DNA of 22,068 nucleotides, from the NCBI GenBank assembly GCA_964467935.1, contig CAYYKK010000101.1, forward strand, positions 1 through 22,068, written 5' to 3'. The notes under the pieces are model-generated. The model did not search any database, had not been told where the DNA came from, and saw only the letters and a list, made by a program, of their open reading frames with translations. The position numbers and the translations under genes are program-made. Below, one piece after another: positions 1 through 9,134 of this stretch (the first letter of the stretch is position 1; each line of letters starts with the position of its first letter). The stretch comes from CAYYKK01 sp964467935. Its GTDB lineage: Bacteria; Myxococcota_A; Polyangia; Polyangiales; Polyangiaceae.

Positions 1-727
1 CCCGACGGAGCGCGCTCGCGAGCTCGTCGGCGCTCGGAAAGCGCTCGTCGGGCTCGCGCCGCGTCGCGCGATCGACGACCGCGTCGAGCGCCGCGGCCAC
101 GCCGGGATCGAGCCCGGGTCGCGCCGCCTCGAGCACCTCGAAGAGCGTCGCCCCGAGCGCGAACACCTCGGCGCGCACCGTCAGCGCCCCACCCTCGAAA
201 AGCTCGGGGGCCGCGTACTTGGGCGTGAGACCGAGCGGCCGAGCGCCCCCTTCGCGGTAGGCCGCCGCGAGCCCGAGGTCGACGAGGGTCACCCCGCGCG
301 GGCCGACGATCACGTTCGCGGGCTTCAAGTCGCCGTGCAGGAGCCCCGCGCGGTGCAGGACCGTGACCGCCTCCGCCGCGTCGACCACGGCGACGAGCGC
401 CGCGATGGCCGCCGCGGGCGTCGCGAGGCTGTCGCGCAAGCTCTCGCCCTCGACGATCTCGCGGACGAGGTACGCGCGACCCGAGCGCGGCAATCGCCCG
501 AAGCCGCGGACGCGCGGCACGCCGAGCCCTTCGAGGCCGGAGAGCGCGACGGCTTCGCGCACGAGCGCGACGACCTCCTCTTCGCTGGCATCCTCGGACA
601 GCGCCTTCAGCGCGAGCAGATCGCCCGTCGCGCGATCGCGCACCGACCACACCTCACCGCCGCCCCCTCTGCCGAGAGGGGCGACGGGCTCGAAGCGCGG
701 TGGCAGAACCGGAGGACGAGCGCTCAC
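1..727 (-). CDS. Serine/threonine protein kinase, eukaryotic type (3' end beyond window)
   Basis: A Hanks-type kinase domain reads from a GTG at 725-727 on the minus strand through 242 codons to the window edge. Visible motifs are the glycine loop LGRGGGGEVW (about residues 18-27), the ATP-anchoring Lys in LALKAL (K41), a helix-C Glu in VREAV, the catalytic loop HGDLKPANV (131-139), DLG in place of DFG (150-152), and APE (173-175). The catalytic loop has Gly where most kinases have Arg (HGD, not HRD), so this is a non-RD kinase and may not need activation-loop phosphorylation. After APE the domain is compact: the helix-F Asp is Glu (RAEVFALG), and the stretch that usually carries GRPPF is missing. 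No transmembrane segment is seen before the cut. It starts 6 bases after the stop of the exported-protein gene at 734-1699, so cotranscription is likely. No clear Shine-Dalgarno sequence precedes the GTG. The kinase assignment is firm; its substrate is unknown. Confidence 0.88.
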   Translation of the reverse strand, partial: MSARPPVLPPRFEPVAPLGRGGGGEVWSVRDRATGDLLALKALSEDASEEEVVALVREAVALSGLEGLGVPRVRGFGRLPRSGRAYLVREIVEGESLRDSLATPAAAIAALVAVVDAAEAVTVLHRAGLLHGDLKPANVIVGPRGVTLVDLGLAAAYREGGARPLGLTPKYAAPELFEGGALTVRAEVFALGATLFEVLEAARPGLDPGVAAALDAVVDRATRREPDERFPSADELASALRR

Positions 728-733
728 GAAGCT

Positions 734-1699
734 TCAGATCGGGAGCTTCAGACCCGCCGAGGCCCCGAAGAAGAACCCCGTGACCGAGAAGCCGCCGTCG
801 ACGCGGAGCTGGAACGCCTTCACCGGCTGCATGCGGAACGCGATGTGCGGGAGCGCGAGGTACGGAAAGATGAACGGCTTGCTGCCGCCGTGCGCCCAGC
901 TCGGCTCGGTGTAGCTGCCGTAGTGGTTGTTCGAAGCGTCGCAGTAGGTGTTGCCCGTCTTCGGGTTCTTCGGCGCCGCGGGGTCGTTCTGGGTCGCGCA
1001 GTTCACCCACTGGCTCGGGTCGTTCGGGTTGATGGAGTTCGCGTTCTTCGGGTAGACCTGGTTGCGGTAGATGTTGCCGGCGACGCCGCTGACGCCGACG
1101 CCGCCGCCGATCAGGATCGAGTACTTGCGATCCTTGTCGAGCGGGATGTTGCCGAGCAGATCGACCGACGCAGTGACGAGCTTCAGATCGCTCGACACGC
1201 GCTCGTAGGCCTCGTCGGGATCGTTCTTGGCCTTGAAGAGGAACGGCTTCATCGAGAAGTCCGCCCAAGGCACGGTGATCGAGAAGTCCGCCTCGAGGTT
1301 GCCGCTCCGCATCGTGAGCTCGGGTCCGCTCGAGAAGACGTTCACCGCGCCGGGGCCGCCGGACGCGAACATGTGGAAGATGAACGACGGCACGATGAAG
1401 TCGCGGAAGCGCGCGCCGAGGAACCACTGCGTCTTGTTCTCGGCCTCCTTCTTCTTGCGCTCGGCCTCCGCCGCATCGACCGGGCTGAAGCCTTCGTCGA
1501 ACGGCTTCGTGCTCGCGGTCGGGTTCGTCCCGGGGTTCGCGCCCTGCCCAGCGGGCTGCGTGGGGTCGCCGCCTCCGACGGGCGCAGGCGCCGCGGCGCT
1601 CGGCGCACCCGCGCCCGCAGCGGGCTGATCCTGAGCGAACGCCGGGGCCATCACCGTCACGGCCGACAAGAGAACGCACGAAGCAATCAGAGGACGCAT
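734..1699 (-). CDS. Exported hypothetical protein, possibly outer-membrane beta-barrel
   Basis: This is a 321-residue protein with a clear signal peptide (charged start, hydrophobic core about residues 4-17, likely cleavage after PAFA at 22). An Ala/Pro/Gly-rich low-complexity stretch follows to about residue 65, then a short charged Lys/Glu run (AERKKKEAENK). The rest alternates polar and hydrophobic residues, is rich in Gly and aromatics, and includes segments such as KYSILIGGGVGVSG and VDGGFSVTGFFFGASAGLKL near the C-terminus, which fits an outer-membrane barrel or a periplasmic beta protein. Two Cys (in WVNCATQ and NTYCDAS) could form a disulfide. I do not recognise a named family. The kinase gene follows 6 bases downstream, so the two probably share a transcript. 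The barrel idea is an inference from composition only. Confidence 0.75.
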   Translation of the reverse strand: MRPLIASCVLLSAVTVMAPAFAQDQPAAGAGAPSAAAPAPVGGGDPTQPAGQGANPGTNPTASTKPFDEGFSPVDAAEAERKKKEAENKTQWFLGARFRDFIVPSFIFHMFASGGPGAVNVFSSGPELTMRSGNLEADFSITVPWADFSMKPFLFKAKNDPDEAYERVSSDLKLVTASVDLLGNIPLDKDRKYSILIGGGVGVSGVAGNIYRNQVYPKNANSINPNDPSQWVNCATQNDPAAPKNPKTGNTYCDASNNHYGSYTEPSWAHGGSKPFIFPYLALPHIAFRMQPVKAFQLRVDGGFSVTGFFFGASAGLKLPI

Positions 1700-2023
1700 G
1701 GTTCCACCGCCTTGAAGGAGCCTCTCTCGGAGGACGTCCCAGAGCAGAAGACCTCGACGTCGGTCCCGCTCCGCGCGCGAAGCGGGGCTCCGACTCTTCG
1801 GTCTCGGGAACCCGCAGCTCAGCTCGAACAGCAGCCGAGGTGCGGGTGAAGCATTCCTCCGGAGCCTACACGAGTCGCGTGCTCCAGGTCTCTATCTCGT
1901 GAGGATCTCGATGTGCGAAAGTCACCCCTCTCGTGCGCGCGCTTCCGCGACGGCACGCGCGCGCGGCTCGTGTAAACTGAACGTCCTGAAGGACCCGGGG
2001 GGCGTCTCGAGAAAGACCTCCGC
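1700..2023. promoter_or_regulatory. Divergent intergenic region, 324 bp
   Basis: No convincing gene lies here. The region separates the leftward exported-protein gene from the rightward hydrolase gene, so it should hold both promoters. A GC-only inverted repeat, GCGCGCGC at 1935-1942 and 1957-1964 with a 14-base spacer, is followed by a small A/T-richer patch TGTAAACT (1971-1978) that could be a -10 element for the hydrolase gene. The hydrolase ATG at 2024 has no good Shine-Dalgarno sequence. For the leftward gene, a purine run GGTGGAA just before the ATG could serve as a ribosome site. All promoter calls here are weak. Confidence 0.3.
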
Positions 2024-3133
2024 ATGATTCTCAACTCCACCATCGTCGAGCAGACCGTCGACCGAGACGAGCGAGAGAAATTCCTGAAGGAGCTCGTCGT
2101 CGTTCGGGCGGCGTCGGAGGAGCGCGAGGGTGGCGTCCCGCTCGCGATGATCCGCAAGCGGCTCTTGTCGCTCACCGATGGGAGGGTCTCCGAGCACGGG
2201 GCGAGCGTCCCCGATCGAACGCTCGCGCCGGTCGTGTTGATCCACGGCTACGGCCAGAATCGATACGCGTGGCACTTGCCGTCCCGGAGCCTCTTCAACT
2301 ACCTCGCGCGCTCGGGCTACGACGTCTTCAACCTCGAGCTGCGCGGCCACGGTCGCTCGCGTCATCTCGGCGCGCACCCTCCGCGCCACGTCGCCGACTT
2401 CGTGAGGCAGGACCTGCCCGCGGCGATCGAGGAGGTGCAGCGCCTCTCCGGTGGTCGCCCCGTGTACCTCGTCGGGCACTCGCTCGGCGGCCTCATCAGC
2501 TACGCGACGGCGGCCCTCCTGAAGCGCAGGATCGCCGGGGTCGTCACGCTCGGCAGCCCCTACCAGTTCACGCGCGGCTCGTGGACCCTGTCGACCTTGA
2601 GCACGGTGATGCTGGCGCTCGATCGCAAGGTCGATCTCGGCCACGGCGCGCTCGAGCTGAAGCCGCTCTCCGAGGCGATGCGGCTGCTCCGCGGGTTCAT
2701 CGAGAGCCCGATCTTCCCGCTCCCCATCCGCGGCTTCGCGCCCAAGTCCCTCGAGCCGACGGTGCTCGGCCAGCACATGGCGCTCGCGATGGACATGGGC
2801 TCGGTCGCGGTCTTGAGGACGATGTTCCTCAGCGCGGCGGAGCAACGTCGAGGAGGGCATTGCCTCGGCGAGCTCACGGGCTTCGCGCACGAGTTCGAGG
2901 AGCTCGACGTCCCGCTCCTCGTCATCGCGGGAACGAAGGACGATCTCGCGCCCCCCGCGTCGGTCGAGCCGGCGTATCTGCGGAGCCGATCGAGCGACAA
3001 GACGTATCGGACGTTCCCGCGAGGGCACATCGATCTGCTCGTGGGCAAGGCGTGCCCACAGACGATCTGGCCGCTCATCCAGAGCTGGCTCAACACGCGC
3101 GTTCGGCGGCGCGCGCTCTCGTCCGCGGCGTGA
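2024..3133 (+). CDS. Alpha/beta-hydrolase fold protein
   Basis: This 369-residue protein carries the marks of an alpha/beta hydrolase: the oxyanion-hole strand and loop VVLIHGYGQN (70-79), the strand and turn NLELRGHGRS (103-112), the nucleophile elbow GHSLGG with Ser153, a probable acid in the loop IAGTKDDLAPP (Asp306 or Asp307), and the catalytic His in FPRGHIDLL (His335). A lid region of about 90 residues lies between strands 6 and 7 (about 190-280). No signal peptide is seen; the first 65 residues before the fold are charged and not recognised. Sequence alone cannot tell esterase, lipase or acyltransferase. The gene stands alone and converges on the small coiled-coil gene 39 bases downstream. 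Confidence 0.88.
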   Translation: MILNSTIVEQTVDRDEREKFLKELVVVRAASEEREGGVPLAMIRKRLLSLTDGRVSEHGASVPDRTLAPVVLIHGYGQNRYAWHLPSRSLFNYLARSGYDVFNLELRGHGRSRHLGAHPPRHVADFVRQDLPAAIEEVQRLSGGRPVYLVGHSLGGLISYATAALLKRRIAGVVTLGSPYQFTRGSWTLSTLSTVMLALDRKVDLGHGALELKPLSEAMRLLRGFIESPIFPLPIRGFAPKSLEPTVLGQHMALAMDMGSVAVLRTMFLSAAEQRRGGHCLGELTGFAHEFEELDVPLLVIAGTKDDLAPPASVEPAYLRSRSSDKTYRTFPRGHIDLLVGKACPQTIWPLIQSWLNTRVRRRALSSAA

Positions 3134-3141
3134 GGCCCGTC

Positions 3142-3172
3142 GCGCGGCGCGGAGCCTCGCGTCCCGCCGCGC
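3142..3172. terminator. Candidate hairpin between convergent genes
   Basis: GCGCGGCG (3142-3149) and CGCCGCGC (3165-3172) form an 8-base perfect inverted repeat with a 15-base loop. It sits between two convergent stop codons. There is no T-run on either side, so it may be an RNA 3'-end structure rather than an efficient intrinsic terminator. Confidence 0.3.
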
Positions 3173-3439
3173 TCAGCCGACCTTGCGCTCGAGGCGGCGC
3201 ACGGTGTCCTCGAGCGCCGCGATAGTGCGCTTGAGGTCCCGCACCTCGTCGCTGGTCGCGAGCCCCATCTCGCGCGCGAAGCGCTCCTTCTGCTCCGTGG
3301 TGAAGGTCGACACGCGCCCCGGCATGCTCATGGCCAGCACGACGAGCTTCATGAACCGCTCGTCTTGGATCAGCTTGGTGACGGCGGGGTTCTGCGAGAG
3401 GCGCATGCCCTCGGTGAGGAGCTTGTCTTTGAGCGACAT
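3173..3439 (-). CDS. Small conserved-looking coiled-coil protein
   Basis: This is an 88-residue soluble protein. The N-terminal two thirds is amphipathic helix (LTEGMRLSQNPAVTKLIQDER, then a hydrophobic patch MKLVVLAMSMPGRV). The last 26 residues, from SDEVRDLKRTIAALED to the end, show heptad spacing typical of a short coiled coil. That layout resembles small phasin-like or UbiK/BMFP-type accessory proteins, but I cannot assign it to either. A purine-rich GGTGGAAAG directly before the ATG supports the start. It is divergent from the metallopeptidase gene (79 bases between starts) and convergent with the hydrolase. The third-position bias and coherent helical pattern argue that it is a real gene. 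Confidence 0.72.
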   Translation of the reverse strand: MSLKDKLLTEGMRLSQNPAVTKLIQDERFMKLVVLAMSMPGRVSTFTTEQKERFAREMGLATSDEVRDLKRTIAALEDTVRRLERKVG

Positions 3440-3518
3440 CTTTCCACCACGTTAGCAGAGCGCGCGCGCGGCGCGGGGTCGCCTTTCTCGGATCGTCGCT
3501 TCGTGCCAGCATGCGCGG

Positions 3519-4808
3519 ATGCGAACGCACGAGAAGCTCGTGGAGCGAGCGAGAGAGGTGTTCCACGCGTCGTCGAGCTCCTCCGTGCTCGAGTCGATCG
3601 CGTGGCCCCGCGAGGTCGAGGAGCGGTTCTTCGACGCCGGCGAGTCGCTCGTGCCGGAGGTCGAGTACGCGATCGATCGCCCGCGCATCGAGGAGCACCT
3701 CGGTCGGCTCGACGCGTTCGAGCGCGAGCTCGGGGCCGACGACGCGCTCACGCGCCTGCTCCGCAGCTACGTCGAGAGCTACCGCCTCTCGAACAGGATG
3801 CTCCTCGCCGCTGGGACGAAGGCCTTCTACACGCTCTCGCGCGCGGCGTACGGCGGAGCCCGCACGACCGCGCTCGACGACGACACGACGAACCTCGACT
3901 TCGCGGAGCACCTCTCCGCGCGCCTCGGCGACGGGAGCGAGGACGGCGCCGAGCCGCGCATGATGAGCGCCGAGGCGTTCTCGAACGACGTCCGAGCCCG
4001 CCTCGCAAAGCACCACGACGGCCTCGAGGTCGAGCTCAAGCTCACGACGGACGTCTCGGCCAAGGCGATCGCCGGCGTGAAGCGGCTCAAGGTCCGCGCC
4101 GACGCGACGTTCGAGCCGGAGGAGGCGCGCTCGCTCTTCCTCCACGAGGTCGAGACGCACTTGCTCACGGCGCAGAACGGCGGGCTCCAGCCGCACCTGC
4201 CCTTCTTGAAGAGCGGCGGACCGCGGACGACGCGACACCAGGAGGGCCTGGCCGTGTTCGCGGAGTTCTTCTCGCAAGCGCTCACGCGCGATCGCATGCG
4301 TCGCCTCGTCGAGCGGGTCCGCCTCGTCGGGATGGCCGAGGACGGGGCGAGCTTCGTGGACCTCTACCGCCACCTCCGCGACGCCGGCGCCGACCGCCAC
4401 GCCGCGTTCCTCGACGCCTCGCGCGTGTGTCGTGGCGGCGTCCCGTCGGGCGGCGCGCCGTTCACGAAGGACGCCTCGTACCTCTCGGGGTTCATCGAGG
4501 TCTACAACTTCCTGCGCCTGTCGGTGACGTCACACACGAGGGAGGTCGCCGAGATCCTCGTCTCGGGTCGCCTCGCGCTCGAGGACGTCGAGCCGCTCCT
4601 CGAGCTGCGCCGCCAAGGGATCCTGGTCGCGCCGACGCATCGCCCCACGTGGCTGCGGCACTGGAACGACGTCGTCACGCACTTCGCGTTCACGTCGTTC
4701 CTCTCCGAGGTCGATCTCGCGTTCGTGCAGCGGAGATACCCGTGGCTCGGCCGCCGCGCCGACGATCCCGCGCGACGGGACCACGAGGCTCGCGCGCGCG
4801 CTCGATGA
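3519..4808 (+). CDS. DUF1704 / MATCAP-like HExxxH metallopeptidase (QEGLA-motif protein)
   Basis: This is a 429-residue protein with the two signatures of the DUF1704 family: the zinc-binding HEVETH (HExxxH, residues 209-214) and RHQEGLAVFAEF (240-251), whose Glu242 is expected to be the third metal ligand. Bacterial members are often annotated as 'flavohemoglobin expression-modulating QEGLA motif protein'. The animal relatives (MATCAP/KIAA0895) are known tubulin tyrosine carboxypeptidases. Other family-like segments are SYRLSNRMLLAAGTKAFYTLS (in the N-terminal half) and the Gly-rich GGVPSGGAPFTKDASYLSGF before the helical C-terminus. There is no signal peptide or membrane segment, so it is probably cytoplasmic. 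The length is normal for the family. The bacterial substrate is unknown; I infer a C-terminal peptidase activity from the intact metal ligands. No strong Shine-Dalgarno precedes the ATG. Confidence 0.85.
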   Translation: MRTHEKLVERAREVFHASSSSSVLESIAWPREVEERFFDAGESLVPEVEYAIDRPRIEEHLGRLDAFERELGADDALTRLLRSYVESYRLSNRMLLAAGTKAFYTLSRAAYGGARTTALDDDTTNLDFAEHLSARLGDGSEDGAEPRMMSAEAFSNDVRARLAKHHDGLEVELKLTTDVSAKAIAGVKRLKVRADATFEPEEARSLFLHEVETHLLTAQNGGLQPHLPFLKSGGPRTTRHQEGLAVFAEFFSQALTRDRMRRLVERVRLVGMAEDGASFVDLYRHLRDAGADRHAAFLDASRVCRGGVPSGGAPFTKDASYLSGFIEVYNFLRLSVTSHTREVAEILVSGRLALEDVEPLLELRRQGILVAPTHRPTWLRHWNDVVTHFAFTSFLSEVDLAFVQRRYPWLGRRADDPARRDHEARARAR

Positions 4809-4820
4809 CGAGGCGCGTCG

Positions 4821-5543
4821 CTACTTGCGCGACGCCGACGCTCGTCGCGCGCGACGATGCGCCGTGAGCGCGGCCGCGCCCACGAGCGACACGAGGGCCA
4901 TGCCGTCGGTCGCGCTCGATCCCGAGGCGCCCGAGGAGAGCTCGCAGCCGCCCCCGTTCGAGCCGCCGCCGGCGCCACCGCCGCTATCGAGCTGGAGCGA
5001 GCACGCCGTGGTGTCGAAGTGGCACTGCGGCGTGCACGTGAGCGTGCCCGTGCCGAGCGCGAGGTCCGCGCAATCGGTGTGCGACATCATGCTGCCCTCG
5101 CAGTCCTCGTGCGCGGAGAGCTTGCCGTCTCCGCACACGGGCGGCGGCGTCGAGTTCTTGTCTCCGGGGTTCGAATGCGCGCCGGGCGGGTTCGGCATCC
5201 CGGGCTTCCAGAGCCCCATCGGATCGCCGAGCTCTTCGCCGTTGGTGAACCCGTCTCCGTCGGAGTCACGGAGATAGAGCGGACCGCAGAGCCCGCCCGA
5301 GCTCGGATCCGTCCAGTCGACGTGCTCCATGCTCGTGTCCGTCGAGCCGAAGAGGTGACAGCGCGCGTCCGTGCCGAAGTTCGTGAACGTCTTGCCGTCG
5401 TTCGTCTGGTGGCAATTCATGCACTGGAACGCGGCCCCGTTCGGGATGTCGTTGACGCGAAAGTCGCGCGCCGACGCCTCGGCCACGATCGAGAGCGAGA
5501 GCGCCGAGGAGCCCAAGAAGAGCCAAAGCTTCACAGCTCCCAT
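4821..5543 (-). CDS. Exported CxxCH, Cys-rich protein with MYXO-CTERM-like sorting tail
   Basis: I chose the ATG at 5541-5543 (240 residues) because it gives a proper signal peptide (MGAVKLWLFLGSSALSLSIV, cleavage near EASA); the open frame extends 25 codons upstream, but that part is basic and leader-like. The mature protein has, in order: CMNCH, a CxxCH that could bind one heme c; RDSDGDGFTNGEELGDP, a calcium-binding thrombospondin-3/EF-like motif; a Cys-rich repeat (CGDGKLSAHEDC ... CTPQCHFDTTAC) of the kind common in myxobacterial surface proteins; a Gly/Ser linker; and GGGCELSSG, then a hydrophobic stretch and the basic end HRRARRASASRK. That tail matches the MYXO-CTERM layout (Cys, membrane helix, Arg cluster), so it should be processed and anchored at the surface. 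Whether heme is bound is uncertain. It converges on the peptidase gene, with only 12 bases between stops. Confidence 0.8.
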   Translation of the reverse strand: MGAVKLWLFLGSSALSLSIVAEASARDFRVNDIPNGAAFQCMNCHQTNDGKTFTNFGTDARCHLFGSTDTSMEHVDWTDPSSGGLCGPLYLRDSDGDGFTNGEELGDPMGLWKPGMPNPPGAHSNPGDKNSTPPPVCGDGKLSAHEDCEGSMMSHTDCADLALGTGTLTCTPQCHFDTTACSLQLDSGGGAGGGSNGGGCELSSGASGSSATDGMALVSLVGAAALTAHRRARRASASRK

Positions 5544-5680
5544 CTTCGAATCCCGTCCACGCGTTGGCAAGCGCGACGCGCGGGGTGGACGTCGCGCCGT
5601 CCTGGTCAAGCGGTGCACCCGCTCGCGCGCCGCACCGTCGCGGACGTCGTCGAGGCGGCTCGGTGCACGACACCTCGACG

Positions 5681-5718
5681 AAAAAGCGCGAGAGCGGAGC
5701 GCCCGAGGACGCCCCGCT
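5681..5718 (-). terminator. Intrinsic terminator downstream of prkA
   Basis: Read on the minus strand, AGCGGGGCG, an 8-base loop and CGCTCCGCT form a 9-pair stem with one G-U wobble (arms at 5710-5718 and 5693-5701). A short spacer and a run of five T (5681-5685) follow. It lies 27 bases beyond the prkA stop codon, a good position for a Rho-independent terminator. Confidence 0.62.
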
Positions 5719-5744
5719 CCCTTCTGCCCGCCGATCCGCCGCTC

Positions 5745-7802
<2,058 letters not shown>

Positions 7803-8130
7803 CTCTCGACCTTTCTCTCTGTGCTGCGTCCGGGCCCTGCTGCTACCCCGAAGCGAGCGTAGCTCACCTTCGACGGCCGTGCGACGAGTGCGATGGGCGG
7901 TGCGAAGGGCCGGCGCGAGCGGCCAGCGCGAGGGGGCGTCATGGCGCGATGGCGCGGCCGGTCTTGCGTCGCCGGCGAAACGAAAGAAAATGGCGGGTCG
8001 TTCGGGCGGGGATGGATGACGCGAGGTCGTCGTACGTCTCACGTCGAAGCGCGCGAACGGAGCGCGCCCCCTCCGAGCCCGGCGCCCGAGGCGCCTTCAC
8101 CGTCGTTTTCGTCCCGTTCGAGGAGCTTCC
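7803..8130. promoter_or_regulatory. Divergent intergenic region with leader hairpins, 328 bp
   Basis: No gene is supported here. It separates leftward prkA from the rightward exported-protein gene. The only A-rich island is AAACGAAAGAAAATGG around 7978-7993. Two tight GC hairpins lie in the probable leader of the rightward gene: GCGCGC at 8049-8054 with 8062-8067 (7-base loop), and GGCGCC at 8081-8086 with 8090-8095 (3-base loop). A TTTT follows at about 8105-8108, then the ribosome site GAGGAG just before the ATG at 8131. The hairpins could stabilise or attenuate the transcript. I could not place promoters with confidence. Confidence 0.35.
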
Positions 8131-9087
8131 ATGACGCGTTCTCTCGCTCAGCGTGCCGCAGGTCTGTCTCTCGTCGTCGCCGCCGCCGTGGCCCTCCCCG
8201 CCTCCGCATGGGCGGCCCCGACCCGGTCGTTCCAGGCCGCCAAGGACGGCCTCGCGGCGGACACCGAGGTGCTCGCGAGCGCGAACCTCAAGACCGCGCG
8301 GTCGACGCAGCTCTTCGCGACCTTCTCCGGGCTGGCGACGAGCGATCGCGAGGTGAAGGACGCGATCGACACGGTGAAGAAGAGCTGCAACATCGATCTG
8401 CTCACCGCCGTCGACGACGTGACGGTCGGCGTCGACGCGAGCGACAAGGGCGGCATCTACCTGGCGCTCACCGGCGTCACCGAGGACCAGTTCACGAAGT
8501 GCATCGCGACGGTCGCCAAGCAGAAGAGCGGCGACACGGTCACCGTCAAGAAGACCGGGAACGAGCTCGAGCTGTCGCACGGCTCGGACAAGATCTACGT
8601 CGCGTGGCTCGCGAACAACGTGCTCTTCATCGCGTCGAACCCCGATGACGAGAAGCTCCTCAAGAAGGAGACCGGCGGCGGCCTCGCGAAGTCGACGAAG
8701 ATGAGCGCGCGGCTCGCGGGCGTCGACACGGACGCCGCGGCGTTCTTCGCGTGGACGCGCGAGATGCCGGTGCAGAACATGACCGAGAAGGGCGGCAACG
8801 CGAGCCTCTCGTACGCGGGCGGCAACTTCGCGCTCAAGCTCGCGGTCGATCTCGGCGACGCCGAGGCCGCGTCGAAGCTCGCGAAGGGCGCGGGCGCCGC
8901 CGTGAGCCTCTTCGTCCCGAAGGACGCGCCGAAGGAGGTCCAGAAGATCCTCGGCACGCTCCAGGTGAAGGCGGCCGGCTCGGTCGTCGAGGTCGCGCTG
9001 CAGGCGGCCGAAGCGGACCTCTCCAAGATCCTTCAGATCGCCGCCGGCAAGGGCGGCGGCTCCGCGTCACGCTCGACCCGACACTGA
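8131..9087 (+). CDS. Exported hypothetical protein
   Basis: This is a 318-residue protein with a textbook signal peptide (basic start, Ala/Val/Leu-rich core at 10-22, cleavage near ASAWA at 25-29). A strong GAGGAG sits 5 bases before the ATG. The mature part repeats a pattern of short amphipathic beta and alpha segments, with phrases such as DLLTAVDDVTVGVD and VYVAWLANN-like strands, and is rich in Lys, Asp and Thr. Two Cys (KKSCNID and TKCIATV) could pair in the periplasm. A low-complexity Gly/Ser tail ends the protein. I do not recognise the family. It is monocistronic: prkA diverges upstream and the murein peptidase converges downstream across a perfect hairpin. Confidence 0.78.
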   Translation: MTRSLAQRAAGLSLVVAAAVALPASAWAAPTRSFQAAKDGLAADTEVLASANLKTARSTQLFATFSGLATSDREVKDAIDTVKKSCNIDLLTAVDDVTVGVDASDKGGIYLALTGVTEDQFTKCIATVAKQKSGDTVTVKKTGNELELSHGSDKIYVAWLANNVLFIASNPDDEKLLKKETGGGLAKSTKMSARLAGVDTDAAAFFAWTREMPVQNMTEKGGNASLSYAGGNFALKLAVDLGDAEAASKLAKGAGAAVSLFVPKDAPKEVQKILGTLQVKAAGSVVEVALQAAEADLSKILQIAAGKGGGSASRSTRH

Positions 9088-9097
9088 GCCGAACGAC

Positions 9098-9127
9098 GGC
9101 GAGGGCGCGATCGAACGCGCCCTCGCT
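9098..9127. terminator. Perfect hairpin between convergent genes
   Basis: GCGAGGGCGCG (9099-9109) and CGCGCCCTCGC (9116-9126) are an 11-base perfect inverted repeat around a 6-base loop. It lies between the stops of two convergent genes (9087 and 9135) and so could end both transcripts. No T-run follows on either strand. Confidence 0.5.
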
Positions 9128-9134
9128 CCGTCGC

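Noticed and set aside
335..1849. A 504-codon plus-strand open frame across the kinase and exported-protein genes.
   Set aside because: It crosses two genes with a convincing kinase domain and a signal peptide on the other strand.
7803..8042. An 80-codon N-terminal extension of PrkA.
   Set aside because: It is Arg/Pro-rich with no family similarity, while the ATG at 7802 gives the normal PrkA start.
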